Part shown: piece after piece, positions 1 through 8,140 of the stretch
How positions within the stretch are numbered: position 1 is the stretch's first letter
Layout: each line of letters starts with the position of its first letter
NCBI RefSeq assembly: GCF_017377655.1
Contig: NZ_JAFREL010000055.1
Location: 1 to 16,502, forward strand
Origin: Candidatus Enterococcus ferrettii
GTDB taxonomy: Bacteria; Bacillota; Bacilli; Lactobacillales; Enterococcaceae
Direction: 5' to 3'
DNA: 16,502 nt
Position numbers and translations under genes: made by a program
The notes under the pieces: generated by a model
Seen by the model: the letters and a program-made list of their open reading frames with translations, nothing else
Told to the model about the DNA's origin: nothing
Database searches by the model: none

Positions 1-61
1 ATATAAGATCATCTGAAAATGTGTTTAAAATAAATTAAATGAACTTTTAGTTAGAAAAATA

Positions 62-70
62 TGTTATAAT
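62..70 (+). promoter_or_regulatory. Extended -10 promoter of the surface-protein gene
   Basis: TATAAT at 65-70 is preceded by TG one base away (62-63), which makes an extended -10 element. No convincing -35 box sits at 16-18 bp spacing. The predicted transcript would begin near 77 and run into the LPXTG gene starting at 135. Confidence 0.55.
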
Positions 71-134
71 CTCTAATGAACTTTACTTTAAGGTGTATAG
101 TAAAGTCGAAATTAAGGAGAAAAGAAGGATAAAA

Positions 135-1676
135 ATGAAAAAACTAGTCAATGGGGTCATCTTACTATTATTATCACTCTCAACAATATCAGTAGCAACA
201 ACTAAAGTGGAAGCTTTATCCAGTAGCCAAGGTGCGGTATTGTCGACACCGGAAACGAATTCAGAATTTGGTCATGTTCTTTATTTTCCAAATTCAGAAT
301 CCAGCAAAATCAATCGCTATTCATTAAATCGAGCGAGAAAATTTTACAGCTCAGATTTGAAGGCTACCTGGACTACTCTTATTCCACAAGAGCAAGAAGG
401 CGCACAAAAAATCGAAATGAACTCTTTTAAAATGACTTTAAGCTATAACGGCACAATGGCAACGAAGCAAGACTTTCTCAATCATGGCATTGCGTTTCAT
501 TTTTACATTACTAAAGATGGAACTAATTTTACTGAAATGACAGATCTTATGGTTCCTCAAGAAGGTTATTACCAAATTCCTGGTGAATTTGTTGGCTATC
601 GTTATGAAATGATAAAAACTGATCCAACGGCAGCAATTGAAGATACTTTTCAGGTCGAAGCCAATTGTTTAGTTGATGTAGATTTAACAAAAATCACACA
701 AGACCAGTTTGCTGGTCAAGCCGGATTAGAAAATTGGTTAGACTCAAAATCTCCGAATGGGCAGCCAACGAGTAATTATCAAAATATTTTCGCCATTCAA
801 CCAACGATTAGCGGCCAAGTTAATTATCAACAGTTAGCAGCTGAAACGGATTCTCCAGTGTGGGATAGTTCAAATGCAATTGAAGGGATTACTGTTGATT
901 TATTAGAAGATACGCCCACTGGTGAAAGAATTGCTGCGAGCACTGCGACTGATGCACAGGGGACATTTACCTTTTCTGCTTTATCTGGTAAAAACTTTAG
1001 TATTACTGATACGAACAACCAATTAAGTGTTCGTGTTCGTCCAAAAAGTTATAAAGGATGGCTGGTTCAAGAGGGTACTCCGACAGCCAGCAAAAATTTA
1101 GTCGTAAATGTTGGTCGATTATCTGACATCGCGCGTCAATCAGGAGCGTACGCTCTTGCAGAATCAAAAACAAATTGGCTGGCTCCTTTTGATGAAGTTT
1201 TAGAAGCAGGTAAAAATGCGACCAATAGTAAATTTATTTTAACCGACTTTGAAACAACCCCACCAACCACGGAACCGAGCACTACTGAGCCGAGCACCAC
1301 TGAACCAAGTACCACTGAACCGAGTACCACTGAGCCGAGCACCACTGAACCAAGTACCACAGAGCCAAGTACCACCGAACCAAGCACCACTGAACCGAGT
1401 ACCACAGAGCCAAGTACTACCGAACCAGGCACCACTGAACCGAGTACCACTGAACCAAGTACTACGACATCTACTACTAGTAAAGCAGTAGGGATAGTAA
1501 CCAATAAAAATGATACGAATAGAACTGGTGGATTAGGATCAAATAATTCAACCAATCAGAGAAAGCTGCCAGCAACAGGTAGCCAACAGTCGTTCTTATT
1601 TATTGGTTTAGGTAGTTTAGTTATGTTCATTGCAGCTTCTCTTTTACTATTTGCTAACCATAAGAAGGTAGACTAA
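135..1676 (+). CDS. LPXTG-anchored surface protein with TTEPS-repeat stalk
   Basis: This is a secreted protein that sortase would link to peptidoglycan; its ligand or role is unknown. I start it at the ATG at 135, which follows AAGGA at 125-129 with 5 bp spacing. The frame is open to a GTG at 93, but that codon has no usable ribosome binding site. The 513-aa product has a signal peptide (basic MKK start, hydrophobic core, likely cleavage near residue 27 after VEA). An unrecognised ectodomain follows at about 28-215. Residues about 220-330 resemble an SdrD-B/Cna-B-like beta-sandwich (SGQVNY at the start, a D-A-G-T-F-F strand pattern). The stalk of 13 TTEP(S/G) units covers 378-442. The sorting signal is LPATG at 478-482, then a hydrophobic helix and the tail NHKKVD. 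Its own promoter and terminator suggest a monocistronic gene. An adhesin role is inference. Confidence 0.9.
   Translation: MKKLVNGVILLLLSLSTISVATTKVEALSSSQGAVLSTPETNSEFGHVLYFPNSESSKINRYSLNRARKFYSSDLKATWTTLIPQEQEGAQKIEMNSFKMTLSYNGTMATKQDFLNHGIAFHFYITKDGTNFTEMTDLMVPQEGYYQIPGEFVGYRYEMIKTDPTAAIEDTFQVEANCLVDVDLTKITQDQFAGQAGLENWLDSKSPNGQPTSNYQNIFAIQPTISGQVNYQQLAAETDSPVWDSSNAIEGITVDLLEDTPTGERIAASTATDAQGTFTFSALSGKNFSITDTNNQLSVRVRPKSYKGWLVQEGTPTASKNLVVNVGRLSDIARQSGAYALAESKTNWLAPFDEVLEAGKNATNSKFILTDFETTPPTTEPSTTEPSTTEPSTTEPSTTEPSTTEPSTTEPSTTEPSTTEPSTTEPSTTEPGTTEPSTTEPSTTTSTTSKAVGIVTNKNDTNRTGGLGSNNSTNQRKLPATGSQQSFLFIGLGSLVMFIAASLLLFANHKKVD
1266..1460 (+). repeat. Tandem 15-bp repeat array encoding 13 TTEP(S/G) units
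   Basis: Thirteen in-frame 15-bp units encode Thr-Thr-Glu-Pro-Ser, and the 11th ends in Gly. The copies differ at synonymous third positions (act/acc/aca, gaa/gag, cca/ccg, agt/agc), so the array is not freshly expanded. It forms the Thr/Pro-rich wall-spanning stalk just before the LPATG sorting signal. Confidence 0.95.
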
Positions 1677-1740
1677 TCGAAATGGCTTAACAATGAAGAA
1701 CTCTGATTCCTGTTTAATCCCTACTAGCAACTTTAACGAA

Positions 1741-1781
1741 AATAAGCGGCATACATCAAATTGTATGCTGCTTATTTTTTT
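1741..1781 (+). terminator. Rho-independent terminator of the LPXTG gene
   Basis: AATAAGCGGCATACA (1741-1755) pairs with TGTATGCTGCTTATT (1762-1776) with one G-T wobble and a 6-nt loop. A T-run ends at about 1781. The hairpin lies 65 bp after the LPXTG stop codon. Confidence 0.85.
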
Positions 1782-2013
1782 ATATCTGGAACAGGTTCTG
1801 GCTTCAGCTGGAGTCTCACGATGGATTGAGTTCAACCAAGAAATGAAGAAGTAACAATCTCTAGTAGATCTATTCGAATAGAGTAAGGGGTTATTAATAT
1901 CGCAAAAAAGATATTTGCAATTAGCCTACTTGCTATTAAAGCTAACCAAATTCCCAAATGAGTAGCCCATTCTGTACAGACTTAGTTATTAACTGATATA
2001 TGAATTATTATGA
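1782..2013. other. Intergenic stretch with no gene seen
   Basis: Between the terminators of the LPXTG gene and the LysR gene I see no reading frame with a ribosome binding site, no RNA gene and no clear repeat. The two convergent transcription units on either side each have their own terminator. Confidence 0.5.
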
Positions 2014-2020
2014 TGAAAAA

Positions 2021-2052
2021 CCTTTCGAAAAGATGAATCCATTTTCGAAAGG
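2021..2052 (-). terminator. Terminator of the LysR-type regulator gene
   Basis: CCTTTCGAAAA (2021-2031) and TTTTCGAAAGG (2042-2052) form a perfect 11-bp stem with a 10-nt loop. On the minus strand it is followed by TTTTTC, placed 40 bp after the regulator's stop codon. It could also work on the plus strand, where it is followed by CTTTTCTATTTT. Confidence 0.8.
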
Positions 2053-2092
2053 CTTTTCTATTTTATAAATGAAATAGATAGCATGAGCTACT

Positions 2093-2983
2093 TCAAATTT
2101 TTGGAAATTGATCCAATTTATCAAACCATGCTGTTGCGAAGCCCTTAAAAATATCTGAGGCTGCAGAAGAATAGACCTCCGGGTTTCTTGCAATGACTAA
2201 GGAACGGTAATAGTGTTCCTTGATCGGTCGAATAGCGACAGTTACATGATTAGGTATGCTATCCAGGAAAAATTTTGAAAAGATGCTGATGCCGAATCCC
2301 GCCTCGATAAGCTTTAAAGCCACTAATTCGTCGAATATTTCGAAAGTATATTGTGGTTCCAAACCAAGTGAATGGATAAAACTACCGATTTCAAAATCAA
2401 ATCGTTCGCCGGATAAAATGTATGTTTCTTCAACTATACGATTGATGGAAATAGTTGACTCTGTAACAAGTGGATGATCGCAGGGTAAGACAACGACAAA
2501 CTCATCTTTTAGAAATACTTCACAAGAAAATTCTTCCATACCATACATAGAAGTAAAAGCAATATCAATTTCATTTCTATGTAATTTTGTATAAATCTCT
2601 TGCTGGTTGCCTGTAAAAATCTCAAATTTGATCTTTGGATATTTTGTCGTAAATTCTTTCAATATTTTTGGAAGGTAAGTCATTGCAAAGCTTATAAAAC
2701 TTCCAATACGCACAGTTCCGATTTCCGACTGGGTCATAGAATCGGAGAGCTGTTGCAATTTTTGGTTTTCTTGATGAATAATTTCAAGCGATTTAATAAC
2801 ATCCTGTGCGTTTGGTAAAAGCTGCACACCCGAATTTAAGCGTTTAAAAATCGGAAAGCCCATTTCACTTTCAAATGATTTAATCGTTTGACTAATTGCT
2901 GATTGACTATAGTTCAAATTTTTCGCGGCCTTGGAAATATTGCTTGTTCTTACAACTTCTAATATAACATCGTATTTCTCCAT
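2093..2983 (-). CDS. LysR-type transcriptional regulator
   Basis: This is a LysR-family regulator that probably controls the divergent imino-acid operon starting at 3243. I choose the ATG at 2983, preceded by GGAGG with 5 bp spacing. The longer frame from a TTG at 2995 would run through that Shine-Dalgarno sequence. The 296-aa length is typical. Residues 1-60 form the winged helix-turn-helix, with the family pattern SNISKAAKNLNYSQSAISQTIKSFE around 14-38. Residues from about 90 to the end match the periplasmic-binding-protein-like effector domain, which opens GTVRIGSF. It has a textbook promoter (TTGACA, 17 bp, CATACT) and a strong terminator. The divergent layout is typical of LysR proteins that regulate their neighbour and themselves. 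The effector is unknown; a pyrroline or hydroxyproline-type compound is inferred from the neighbours. Confidence 0.92.
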   Translation of the reverse strand: MEKYDVILEVVRTSNISKAAKNLNYSQSAISQTIKSFESEMGFPIFKRLNSGVQLLPNAQDVIKSLEIIHQENQKLQQLSDSMTQSEIGTVRIGSFISFAMTYLPKILKEFTTKYPKIKFEIFTGNQQEIYTKLHRNEIDIAFTSMYGMEEFSCEVFLKDEFVVVLPCDHPLVTESTISINRIVEETYILSGERFDFEIGSFIHSLGLEPQYTFEIFDELVALKLIEAGFGISIFSKFFLDSIPNHVTVAIRPIKEHYYRSLVIARNPEVYSSAASDIFKGFATAWFDKLDQFPKI

Positions 2984-3020
2984 TTTGACCTCCAAATAGT
3001 AATCTTGTTGTTAACTAAAA

Positions 3021-3049
3021 AGTATGGGCCTTTTTCGATTTAATGTCAA
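3021..3049 (-). promoter_or_regulatory. Promoter of the LysR-type regulator gene
   Basis: On the minus strand a perfect -35 TTGACA (3049-3044) is separated by exactly 17 bp from CATACT (3026-3021). Transcription would start near 3014, giving a leader of about 30 nt. Confidence 0.75.
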
Positions 3050-3236
3050 TTGTCGGTATTAATAAAAGTGATATCGGCCAACAGGATGCATGGTAAAGTC
3101 ATGAGTAATTGTGAAATAAAACACATGTTTTTTTAGGTATTAAAATTTATGATAACGGCTATCGCTTATTGTTTGTTTATTAATGTCTCTTCTGAAATTA
3201 CAATGAAATCGATAATACAACACCTTTAGAAAGGAT
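3050..3236 (+). promoter_or_regulatory. Divergent regulatory region with candidate LysR operator
   Basis: This region separates the LysR gene from the operon it faces. GATAACGGCTATC at 3151-3163 is an inverted repeat (GATA-N5-TATC) inside a T-N11-A frame, the usual form of a LysR box. A possible -10, TATGAT, lies at 3148-3153, and TACAAT at 3199-3204 is another candidate. No good -35 goes with either, which would fit an activator-dependent promoter. The exact start site cannot be read from sequence. Confidence 0.35.
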
Positions 3237-3242
3237 GAGTTT

Positions 3243-4217
3243 ATGAAGACAATTGATGAAACTCAGGTCAAGGCATTTTTGAATATGGAGAATGTCATTG
3301 AAGTAGTGAACAATTTATATTTAGAATGTTCAGCAGGACAGATTTACGCGGGAAATAGAATATATATGCCTATCCGCGGTGAAGAAAATGTGGGGCAATG
3401 GCTAGTAGCTAACTCACTGAATCAACCATTTTTTGGTTCAAAATTTTCCTCGGTATTTCCTAATAATGTGACGATGGGTTTACTAAGTACGATTTCGAAA
3501 ATCAGTCTCTATTCTGCAAAAACAGGCGAGCTGCAAGCGTTGATTGATGCGAATTACCTTACCGCTATCAAAACGGGAGCGAGTGCAGCTGTTGCAACGG
3601 ATTTAATGGCAAGAAAAGATGCTTCTGTTCTATCTATTATTGGTACAGGCTTGCAGGCATTTTCTCAAGTATTAGCTATTCAAGAGGTAAGGAAACTGGA
3701 AAAGGTATATGTTTATGACGTGGTTCCTGAACGTATAGAACAATTTATATCACTATTAGAAAAAGAAAAGAGTCATGATTATCCAATCGTGGCAGCGGCT
3801 TCCGGAGATGAATGTGCCGAACAAGCACACATTATCTGTACATGTACGACGGCTAAAGCTCCTGTCTTCTCAGGGAGAAAGCTGAAACCTGGTACACATG
3901 TAAATGCTATTGGTTCTTTCACGCCATTCATGCAAGAAATCGATGAAGATACCGTTCTCAAAGCTTCAAAGATTTTGACTGAGCATGTTGATGGTTTGTG
4001 GGAAGCTGCCGGTGATATTTTGATTCCATTTAATGAAGGTAAGATCACCAAAGAGGATGTAACTGGATCTATTGGGGATGCTCTGACTAAAAAAGTTTCT
4101 GCTAGAGATAATGACAATGAAATCACTCTGTATGAGAGTGTGGGTTCAGGCGTCTTAGATATAGGTCTATCAATCTATGTCTATCAAAGTCTTTATGAAG
4201 AAGAAAAAGGGAATTGA
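3243..4217 (+). CDS. Ornithine cyclodeaminase/mu-crystallin-family reductase
   Basis: This 324-aa NAD(P)-dependent enzyme belongs to the ornithine cyclodeaminase/mu-crystallin (OCD) family. That family also includes delta1-pyrroline-2-carboxylate (cyclic ketimine) reductases and alanine dehydrogenases. The start follows GAAAGGATG with good spacing. The dinucleotide-binding loop GTGLQA is at 134-139. K67 in GSKFSSVFP matches the conserved family lysine. The segment LTAIKTGASAAVATDLMAR at 106-124 matches the family, but K110 stands where most members have Arg. The segment NAIGSF (about residues 220-225) lacks the Asp-containing motif I recall from true ornithine cyclodeaminases, so a ketimine/pyrroline-2-carboxylate reductase fits better. 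It is the first gene of a four-gene operon with a transporter, a tautomerase and a proline-racemase-family enzyme. The expected reaction is reduction of pyrroline-2-carboxylate to L-proline. The substrate assignment is inference. Confidence 0.85.
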   Translation: MKTIDETQVKAFLNMENVIEVVNNLYLECSAGQIYAGNRIYMPIRGEENVGQWLVANSLNQPFFGSKFSSVFPNNVTMGLLSTISKISLYSAKTGELQALIDANYLTAIKTGASAAVATDLMARKDASVLSIIGTGLQAFSQVLAIQEVRKLEKVYVYDVVPERIEQFISLLEKEKSHDYPIVAAASGDECAEQAHIICTCTTAKAPVFSGRKLKPGTHVNAIGSFTPFMQEIDEDTVLKASKILTEHVDGLWEAAGDILIPFNEGKITKEDVTGSIGDALTKKVSARDNDNEITLYESVGSGVLDIGLSIYVYQSLYEEEKGN

Positions 4218-4219
4218 TT

Positions 4220-5509
4220 ATGGAAACACAAATGAGCTATAAACTTGCACCATTAATGACCATTCACAAAAAAGTATTTCTTTGTATGCTTTTGGGACAA
4301 ATGGCTTGCTCCTATGCTTTAGGTATTGCTGGTACAGCATTGACACAAGCTTCTGGACCATTAGGGCTTAACAGTTTTTGGATCGGATTAATAGGGGCAG
4401 GTACGTTAATTGGTTTAATGGGTAGTATAGTGGTTGGTAATTTAGCCGATCACATTGGCAGACGAATTCTTTTTAATTTAGATATGATTTTATTTACATT
4501 CATTTCCCTTGCCCAATTTTTTGTAGTCGGGCCAGTAAGTTTATTTATTTTGAGAATTGCATTGGGATTGATGATAGCGATTGATTATACAGTAGGAAGT
4601 GCATTATTAACCGAATGGTTACCAGATAAATTGGCAGCCAAATTCCAAAGTTACCTCATTATTTTTTGGAGTATTGGATTTGTTGCCTCTTACTTTGTTG
4701 GGAGTGCAATGACTAATTTAGGGAGTGAGATGTGGAAATGGATATTTATGTCTTCTGCTCTATTTGGTGCCGTAGCCGCTATTGTTAGAATTGTTCTCAA
4801 TGTTCCAGAATCTCCAGAGTGGTTAACAACTGTTGGTAAAAAACAAGAAGCTCTAAAATTAATACACACACAGGTAGGGGCAGAATATAGTTTACCGATT
4901 GTTGAACAAGGAGAAGCTGAAAAAGTTAGTTGGTCTGAACTGTTTAATAAACACAATCGAATGAATACCTTAGTAGGTAGTGTCTTTTATGGTTGTCAAG
5001 TATTTCCGTACTTTGGTGTGAGCATCTTCATTCCAATATTGGTGAAAAATATGAATATGGGGAATAGTGGTGCATCTGGTACTATTTACAATATTTTTGT
5101 GGTAGTTGGTGCGATTGTTGGGGTTATTTTCTTTGATCGGGTATCGCGGCGAGCCTTTCTACTGACAACTTTCTATGTACCAGCTGTTGCGGTTATAGGA
5201 ATGATCATTTTACAAAATGCGCCAATTGTTATTACGATTATTCTATTTTCTATTTTCGCTCTGGGAATGGCGGCTTCCGTCGTTGCAGAGAATCCGTATC
5301 CACCTGAATTATTTTCAGCAAGATTAAGAGCTTCAGGTGTAGGTGCCGTGATTGCGATAAGTCGTATTGGTGCCGCTTTAGGAACGTTTCTTTTGCCGAT
5401 AATTGTGGATCGCTTCAGTGCCTATACCGCTCTTGGTGTATGCGCAGCTGTTCTGCTATGCGGGGGTCTATTTTGCCAATTGTATGCACCTGAAACGTCT
5501 AGTAAGTAA
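4220..5509 (+). CDS. MFS transporter, metabolite:H+ symporter-like
   Basis: This is a 429-aa membrane transporter of the major facilitator superfamily with about 12 hydrophobic segments. The start is the ATG at 4220, just 2 bp after the preceding stop codon and about 8 bp after AAAAGGG; a TTG at 4214 overlapping that stop is less likely. Motif A, GNLADHIGRR, lies at 73-82 between TM2 and TM3. PESPEWL at 196-202 precedes the central cytoplasmic loop, and a second motif-A-like FDRVSRR is at 305-311. PPELFSARLRASGVG at 361-375 resembles the conserved late-TM10 segment of sugar-porter and aromatic/organic-acid-type symporters. The operon context suggests it imports the compound used by the flanking enzymes, perhaps a hydroxyproline or other proline derivative. 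The substrate cannot be read from sequence. Confidence 0.88.
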   Translation: METQMSYKLAPLMTIHKKVFLCMLLGQMACSYALGIAGTALTQASGPLGLNSFWIGLIGAGTLIGLMGSIVVGNLADHIGRRILFNLDMILFTFISLAQFFVVGPVSLFILRIALGLMIAIDYTVGSALLTEWLPDKLAAKFQSYLIIFWSIGFVASYFVGSAMTNLGSEMWKWIFMSSALFGAVAAIVRIVLNVPESPEWLTTVGKKQEALKLIHTQVGAEYSLPIVEQGEAEKVSWSELFNKHNRMNTLVGSVFYGCQVFPYFGVSIFIPILVKNMNMGNSGASGTIYNIFVVVGAIVGVIFFDRVSRRAFLLTTFYVPAVAVIGMIILQNAPIVITIILFSIFALGMAASVVAENPYPPELFSARLRASGVGAVIAISRIGAALGTFLLPIIVDRFSAYTALGVCAAVLLCGGLFCQLYAPETSSK

Positions 5510-5547
5510 TAGGTAATAGTTAAACCAAGTGAAAGGAGGACTGCTCT

Positions 5548-5760
5548 ATGCCCCATATTACTATTCAAATGTTTCCAGGAAGGGACCAAGTTACCAAAGA
5601 AAAAATTGCTGAAAAAATGCAAACGGTATTGGCTGAAGAAATGCAGGCAGATAAAAAATATTTTTCAGTCTCCATTGAAGATATTGCACCAGAAAAATGG
5701 AAAACGATGGTTGAAGATAAAATTGAACTAGAGAATCTGTTTATTCCAGCTGAATTTTAG
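5548..5760 (+). CDS. 4-oxalocrotonate tautomerase-family protein, PptA-like
   Basis: This 70-aa protein is a small enolase-type tautomerase. It begins MPHITIQMFPGR. Removal of Met would expose the catalytic N-terminal proline, and Arg at mature position 11 matches the catalytic Arg-11 of 4-oxalocrotonate tautomerase. The later segment SVSIEDIAPEKW resembles the E. coli PptA (YdcE) pattern, where a Trp stands near the position of 4-OT Phe-50. I see no counterpart of 4-OT Arg-39. The start has a near-perfect AAAGGAGG site. It lies 38 bp after the transporter gene and 36 bp before the racemase-family gene, on the same strand. A plausible role is tautomerising an enamine/imine intermediate made by the neighbouring enzymes, but this is inference from context. 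Confidence 0.87.
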   Translation: MPHITIQMFPGRDQVTKEKIAEKMQTVLAEEMQADKKYFSVSIEDIAPEKWKTMVEDKIELENLFIPAEF

Positions 5761-5796
5761 CGTGATAAAAATACAAAATAAAAAGGAGTAAAGATT

Positions 5797-6861
5797 ATGG
5801 CATTTAAACGAATGATTAATTGTGTAGAAACACATGATGGTGAACCAATGCGCGTGGTAACTGGAGGCGTTGGGCATATTCCAGGAGACAGTGTCTATGA
5901 AATGATGCAAAATCTAAGAAACACCGATGATGGCTTGCGGAAATTTCTGCTAAGAGAACCTAGAGGCTATCCACCACTATGCTGTAACATAGTGGTACCA
6001 CCGAAGCATCCAGATGCTGAAGCTGGCTTCATCATCATGGAACAAGTGGAATATCCTATGATGTCTGGAGGAAATACAATTTCTGTAGCCACCGCTTTGT
6101 TAGAGACAGGGATTATTCCAATGCAAGAGCCCTACACCGAATTTAACTTAGAAGCTCCTGCTGGGTTGATTGGTATTAAAGCAAAATGTGAAAATGGAAA
6201 AGCTACAGAAGTGACATTCAAAAATGTACCTGCTTTTGCTGCTTATACGGATACAGTGATTGAGGTTCCCCACATCGGACATGGTGTTGAGAAAGTAACA
6301 GTTGATGTTGCTTGGGGAGGGATGTTCTATGTTATGGCAGATGTTCGTCAGTTCCCTTGGGTACAACTAGAACCAGATCAAGGACGTGAAATAACACGTA
6401 TCTCATCATTGATTTTAAAAGCTGCACAAGATCAATTATCGGTAGCTCATCCTGATTATCCAGGAGTAGGTATTACTATTTCTCAATTATTTGGACCAAC
6501 AGACGATCCTGATGCAGATATAAAAAATGCTGTAACCGTAGCAAGCGGTGAGGTAGATTTTAATAATCCTTCCACCTGGATTGGTGCCCTTGACCGATGT
6601 CCTTGTGGTACGGGGACCTGTGCAAGAATGGCCGCAATGTATGCTAAAGGTGAATTAAGTCTAAATGAACCTTTCCGTCATCAAGGTCTTTTAGGTGTAG
6701 TTTATAAGGGTGAACTTGTCGAAGAAACAACAATTGGCGACTATAAAGCAATTGTACCTACAATAACCGGATGTTCATGGATTTATGGGTTCAATAACCT
6801 TGTTTTAGATCCGACTGATCCATTCACTGAAGGATTCACTATTGGAGATATTTGGGCTTAA
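5797..6861 (+). CDS. Proline racemase-superfamily enzyme with Ser/Cys active site
   Basis: This 354-aa cytosolic protein belongs to the proline racemase superfamily, which covers proline racemase, 4-hydroxyproline 2-epimerase and trans-3-hydroxy-L-proline dehydratase. The start follows AAAAAGGAG. The first active-site motif, usually MCGHG, reads MSGGN with S90. The second reads DRCPCGTGTCAR, with the catalytic C270 in PCGTG. D266 and the proton-handling segment THDGEPMRVV near the N-terminus are conserved. Cys/Cys members are racemases or epimerases. A replaced first Cys occurs in dehydratases and in a less defined Ser/Cys group, so racemase activity should not be assumed. With an OCD-family reductase upstream, a dehydratase giving pyrroline-2-carboxylate is attractive; a 4-hydroxyproline epimerase is the main alternative. 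It is the last gene of the operon and is followed by a strong terminator. Confidence 0.88.
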   Translation: MAFKRMINCVETHDGEPMRVVTGGVGHIPGDSVYEMMQNLRNTDDGLRKFLLREPRGYPPLCCNIVVPPKHPDAEAGFIIMEQVEYPMMSGGNTISVATALLETGIIPMQEPYTEFNLEAPAGLIGIKAKCENGKATEVTFKNVPAFAAYTDTVIEVPHIGHGVEKVTVDVAWGGMFYVMADVRQFPWVQLEPDQGREITRISSLILKAAQDQLSVAHPDYPGVGITISQLFGPTDDPDADIKNAVTVASGEVDFNNPSTWIGALDRCPCGTGTCARMAAMYAKGELSLNEPFRHQGLLGVVYKGELVEETTIGDYKAIVPTITGCSWIYGFNNLVLDPTDPFTEGFTIGDIWA

Positions 6862-6944
6862 GGGTGTAATTACAACTTCTCGATTATCGATCGAGAGAGA
6901 GCAAAAAATAAGTTATCAATACTAAAGATATAAAATTAATAAGC

Positions 6945-6984
6945 AAAGTGTACAGGAAAAGTTTCGCTTCTGTACACTTTTTTT
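6945..6984 (+). terminator. Terminator of the imino-acid operon
   Basis: AAAGTGTACAG (6945-6955) pairs perfectly with CTGTACACTTT (6970-6980), with a 14-nt loop and a run of seven T. It closes the four-gene operon that begins at 3243. Confidence 0.88.
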
Positions 6985-7361
6985 AGATAAATTCGTTAAG
7001 AGAGCCAACAAGTTCATTGGTCATAAACCCGCTTTCAAATCATGTTCAAATAATTCAGAGAAATAGAGTTAGAATGTAAGTTGATACGTCTTGAAAAGCA
7101 TTGCTTATATTAATAGAAGAAACTAGTTAGTTAAAGCAAATGATATTCAAATTTTTGGGTTCTAAAAAAGTAGTATATTTCGATTCAGTTGCATTCATAA
7201 CTATAGCAATTTAGGAAAGATTATATTTCTAAGAGCCGCTATTTGTTCGTTTAAAACGTAGAATAATACTCTCTTTACCATGCTTTTGCCAGGCTGGTCA
7301 CTTAATATTTTTAGCTGTAAGGTAATTGGATACTGGGTCAAAGGACTAATATAAAAATATA
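6985..7361. other. Intergenic stretch with no gene seen
   Basis: I see no reading frame with a ribosome binding site, no RNA gene and no strong hairpin between the operon terminator and the promoter at 7362. It is AT-rich and may be decayed sequence. Confidence 0.5.
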
Positions 7362-7390
7362 TTTACTATTTTTAATAAAATATGTATAAT
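7362..7390 (+). promoter_or_regulatory. Promoter of the CPBP-like membrane protein gene
   Basis: TTTACT at 7362-7367 is separated by 17 bp from a perfect TATAAT at 7385-7390, giving a leader of about 35 nt to the ATG at 7433. Confidence 0.65.
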
Positions 7391-7432
7391 TATTATTTGG
7401 TTATCAAAATAATTTTTAGATGGGGTTTCTAG

Positions 7433-8089
7433 ATGAAAAAGGAAGTCAAAAGTGGGGATTTTTTTAGTTTAGCCATGTTAGCCTTTGGAGGCGTAGGTTT
7501 AGAACTATTACTATTGTTTTTAGAAAGCTTAGTCTATAGCAATTCACTTAATGAAATGACCACTACGCAACATATTCTTCATTGGTGCTTAACAAGCTTT
7601 GTTTGGGGGGCATGTACGCTGCTGCTAGCAAGATATGCAAAAAATCACTATTCTTTTGATATTACAGGCAGCAGGAAATCTATAAAAATATCAAAATTAA
7701 TCGTGGCTATTCTGTTAGTCCTAGTTTGTATTGCTTCAAACGCATGGAGTTGGGGTACGTTAAAAATTTTAGGAGAACTTGCTAAAAAAGGAAGTATTTC
7801 TCTTTTTCTTTTCCAATACATCTACTACATTTTTGAAGTTGGACTAATACTATCAATTATTGCTTATGGTCAAAAAGCGGGTGAACTTCGGTTTGGGAAA
7901 GTAAATATTCCATGGGGAGGGTTCATCGTAGGCTTAAGTTGGGGATTGATGCATGCATTAACAAAAGGAAGTTTGTTTATTGGGGCGGAGGCTATGATTA
8001 CAGGTGTTTTGTATGGCAGTATTTATCTACTAGTTGAAAAACGTAGTTGGTATTCTTATTGCTTGATTTTATTAGCCTTTGTTTTATAA
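7433..8089 (+). CDS. Polytopic membrane protein, possible CPBP-family
   Basis: This 218-aa protein has about five or six hydrophobic segments, at roughly residues 12-33, 50-66, 88-106, 123-145, 160-175 and 185-216. I do not recognise it with certainty. The segment WGLMHALTKGSLF (H174), followed by G-A-E-A-M-I-T-G-V-L-Y-G, resembles the last conserved motif of CPBP-type (CAAX protease and bacteriocin-processing) membrane proteins. However, the paired-Glu motif expected upstream is not clear. The only candidate is FEVGLIL near 134-140. The ribosome binding site is weak (ATGGGG), but the promoter is good. It stands alone, with no bacteriocin or prenylation gene adjacent. Confidence 0.6.
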   Translation: MKKEVKSGDFFSLAMLAFGGVGLELLLLFLESLVYSNSLNEMTTTQHILHWCLTSFVWGACTLLLARYAKNHYSFDITGSRKSIKISKLIVAILLVLVCIASNAWSWGTLKILGELAKKGSISLFLFQYIYYIFEVGLILSIIAYGQKAGELRFGKVNIPWGGFIVGLSWGLMHALTKGSLFIGAEAMITGVLYGSIYLLVEKRSWYSYCLILLAFVL

Positions 8090-8140
8090 AAAATGTGTCA
8101 TAAAATAATTCTACTATTCTTGAAACAGTATTCAAGTTAG

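Noticed and set aside
1266..1460. Possible CRISPR array
   Set aside because: The repeats are contiguous 15-bp units in a coding frame with no spacers.
1136..1555. Minus-strand frame rich in VVLGS repeats and a plus-strand frame rich in NQVPL-type repeats across the TTEPS array
   Set aside because: Both are other-frame readings of the 15-bp repeat in the LPXTG gene, with no ribosome binding site or promoter.
3243..4217. Naming the OCD-family gene as a true ornithine cyclodeaminase
   Set aside because: The Asp-containing motif expected in genuine ornithine cyclodeaminases is replaced by NAIGSF, and the gene context points to cyclic imine reduction.
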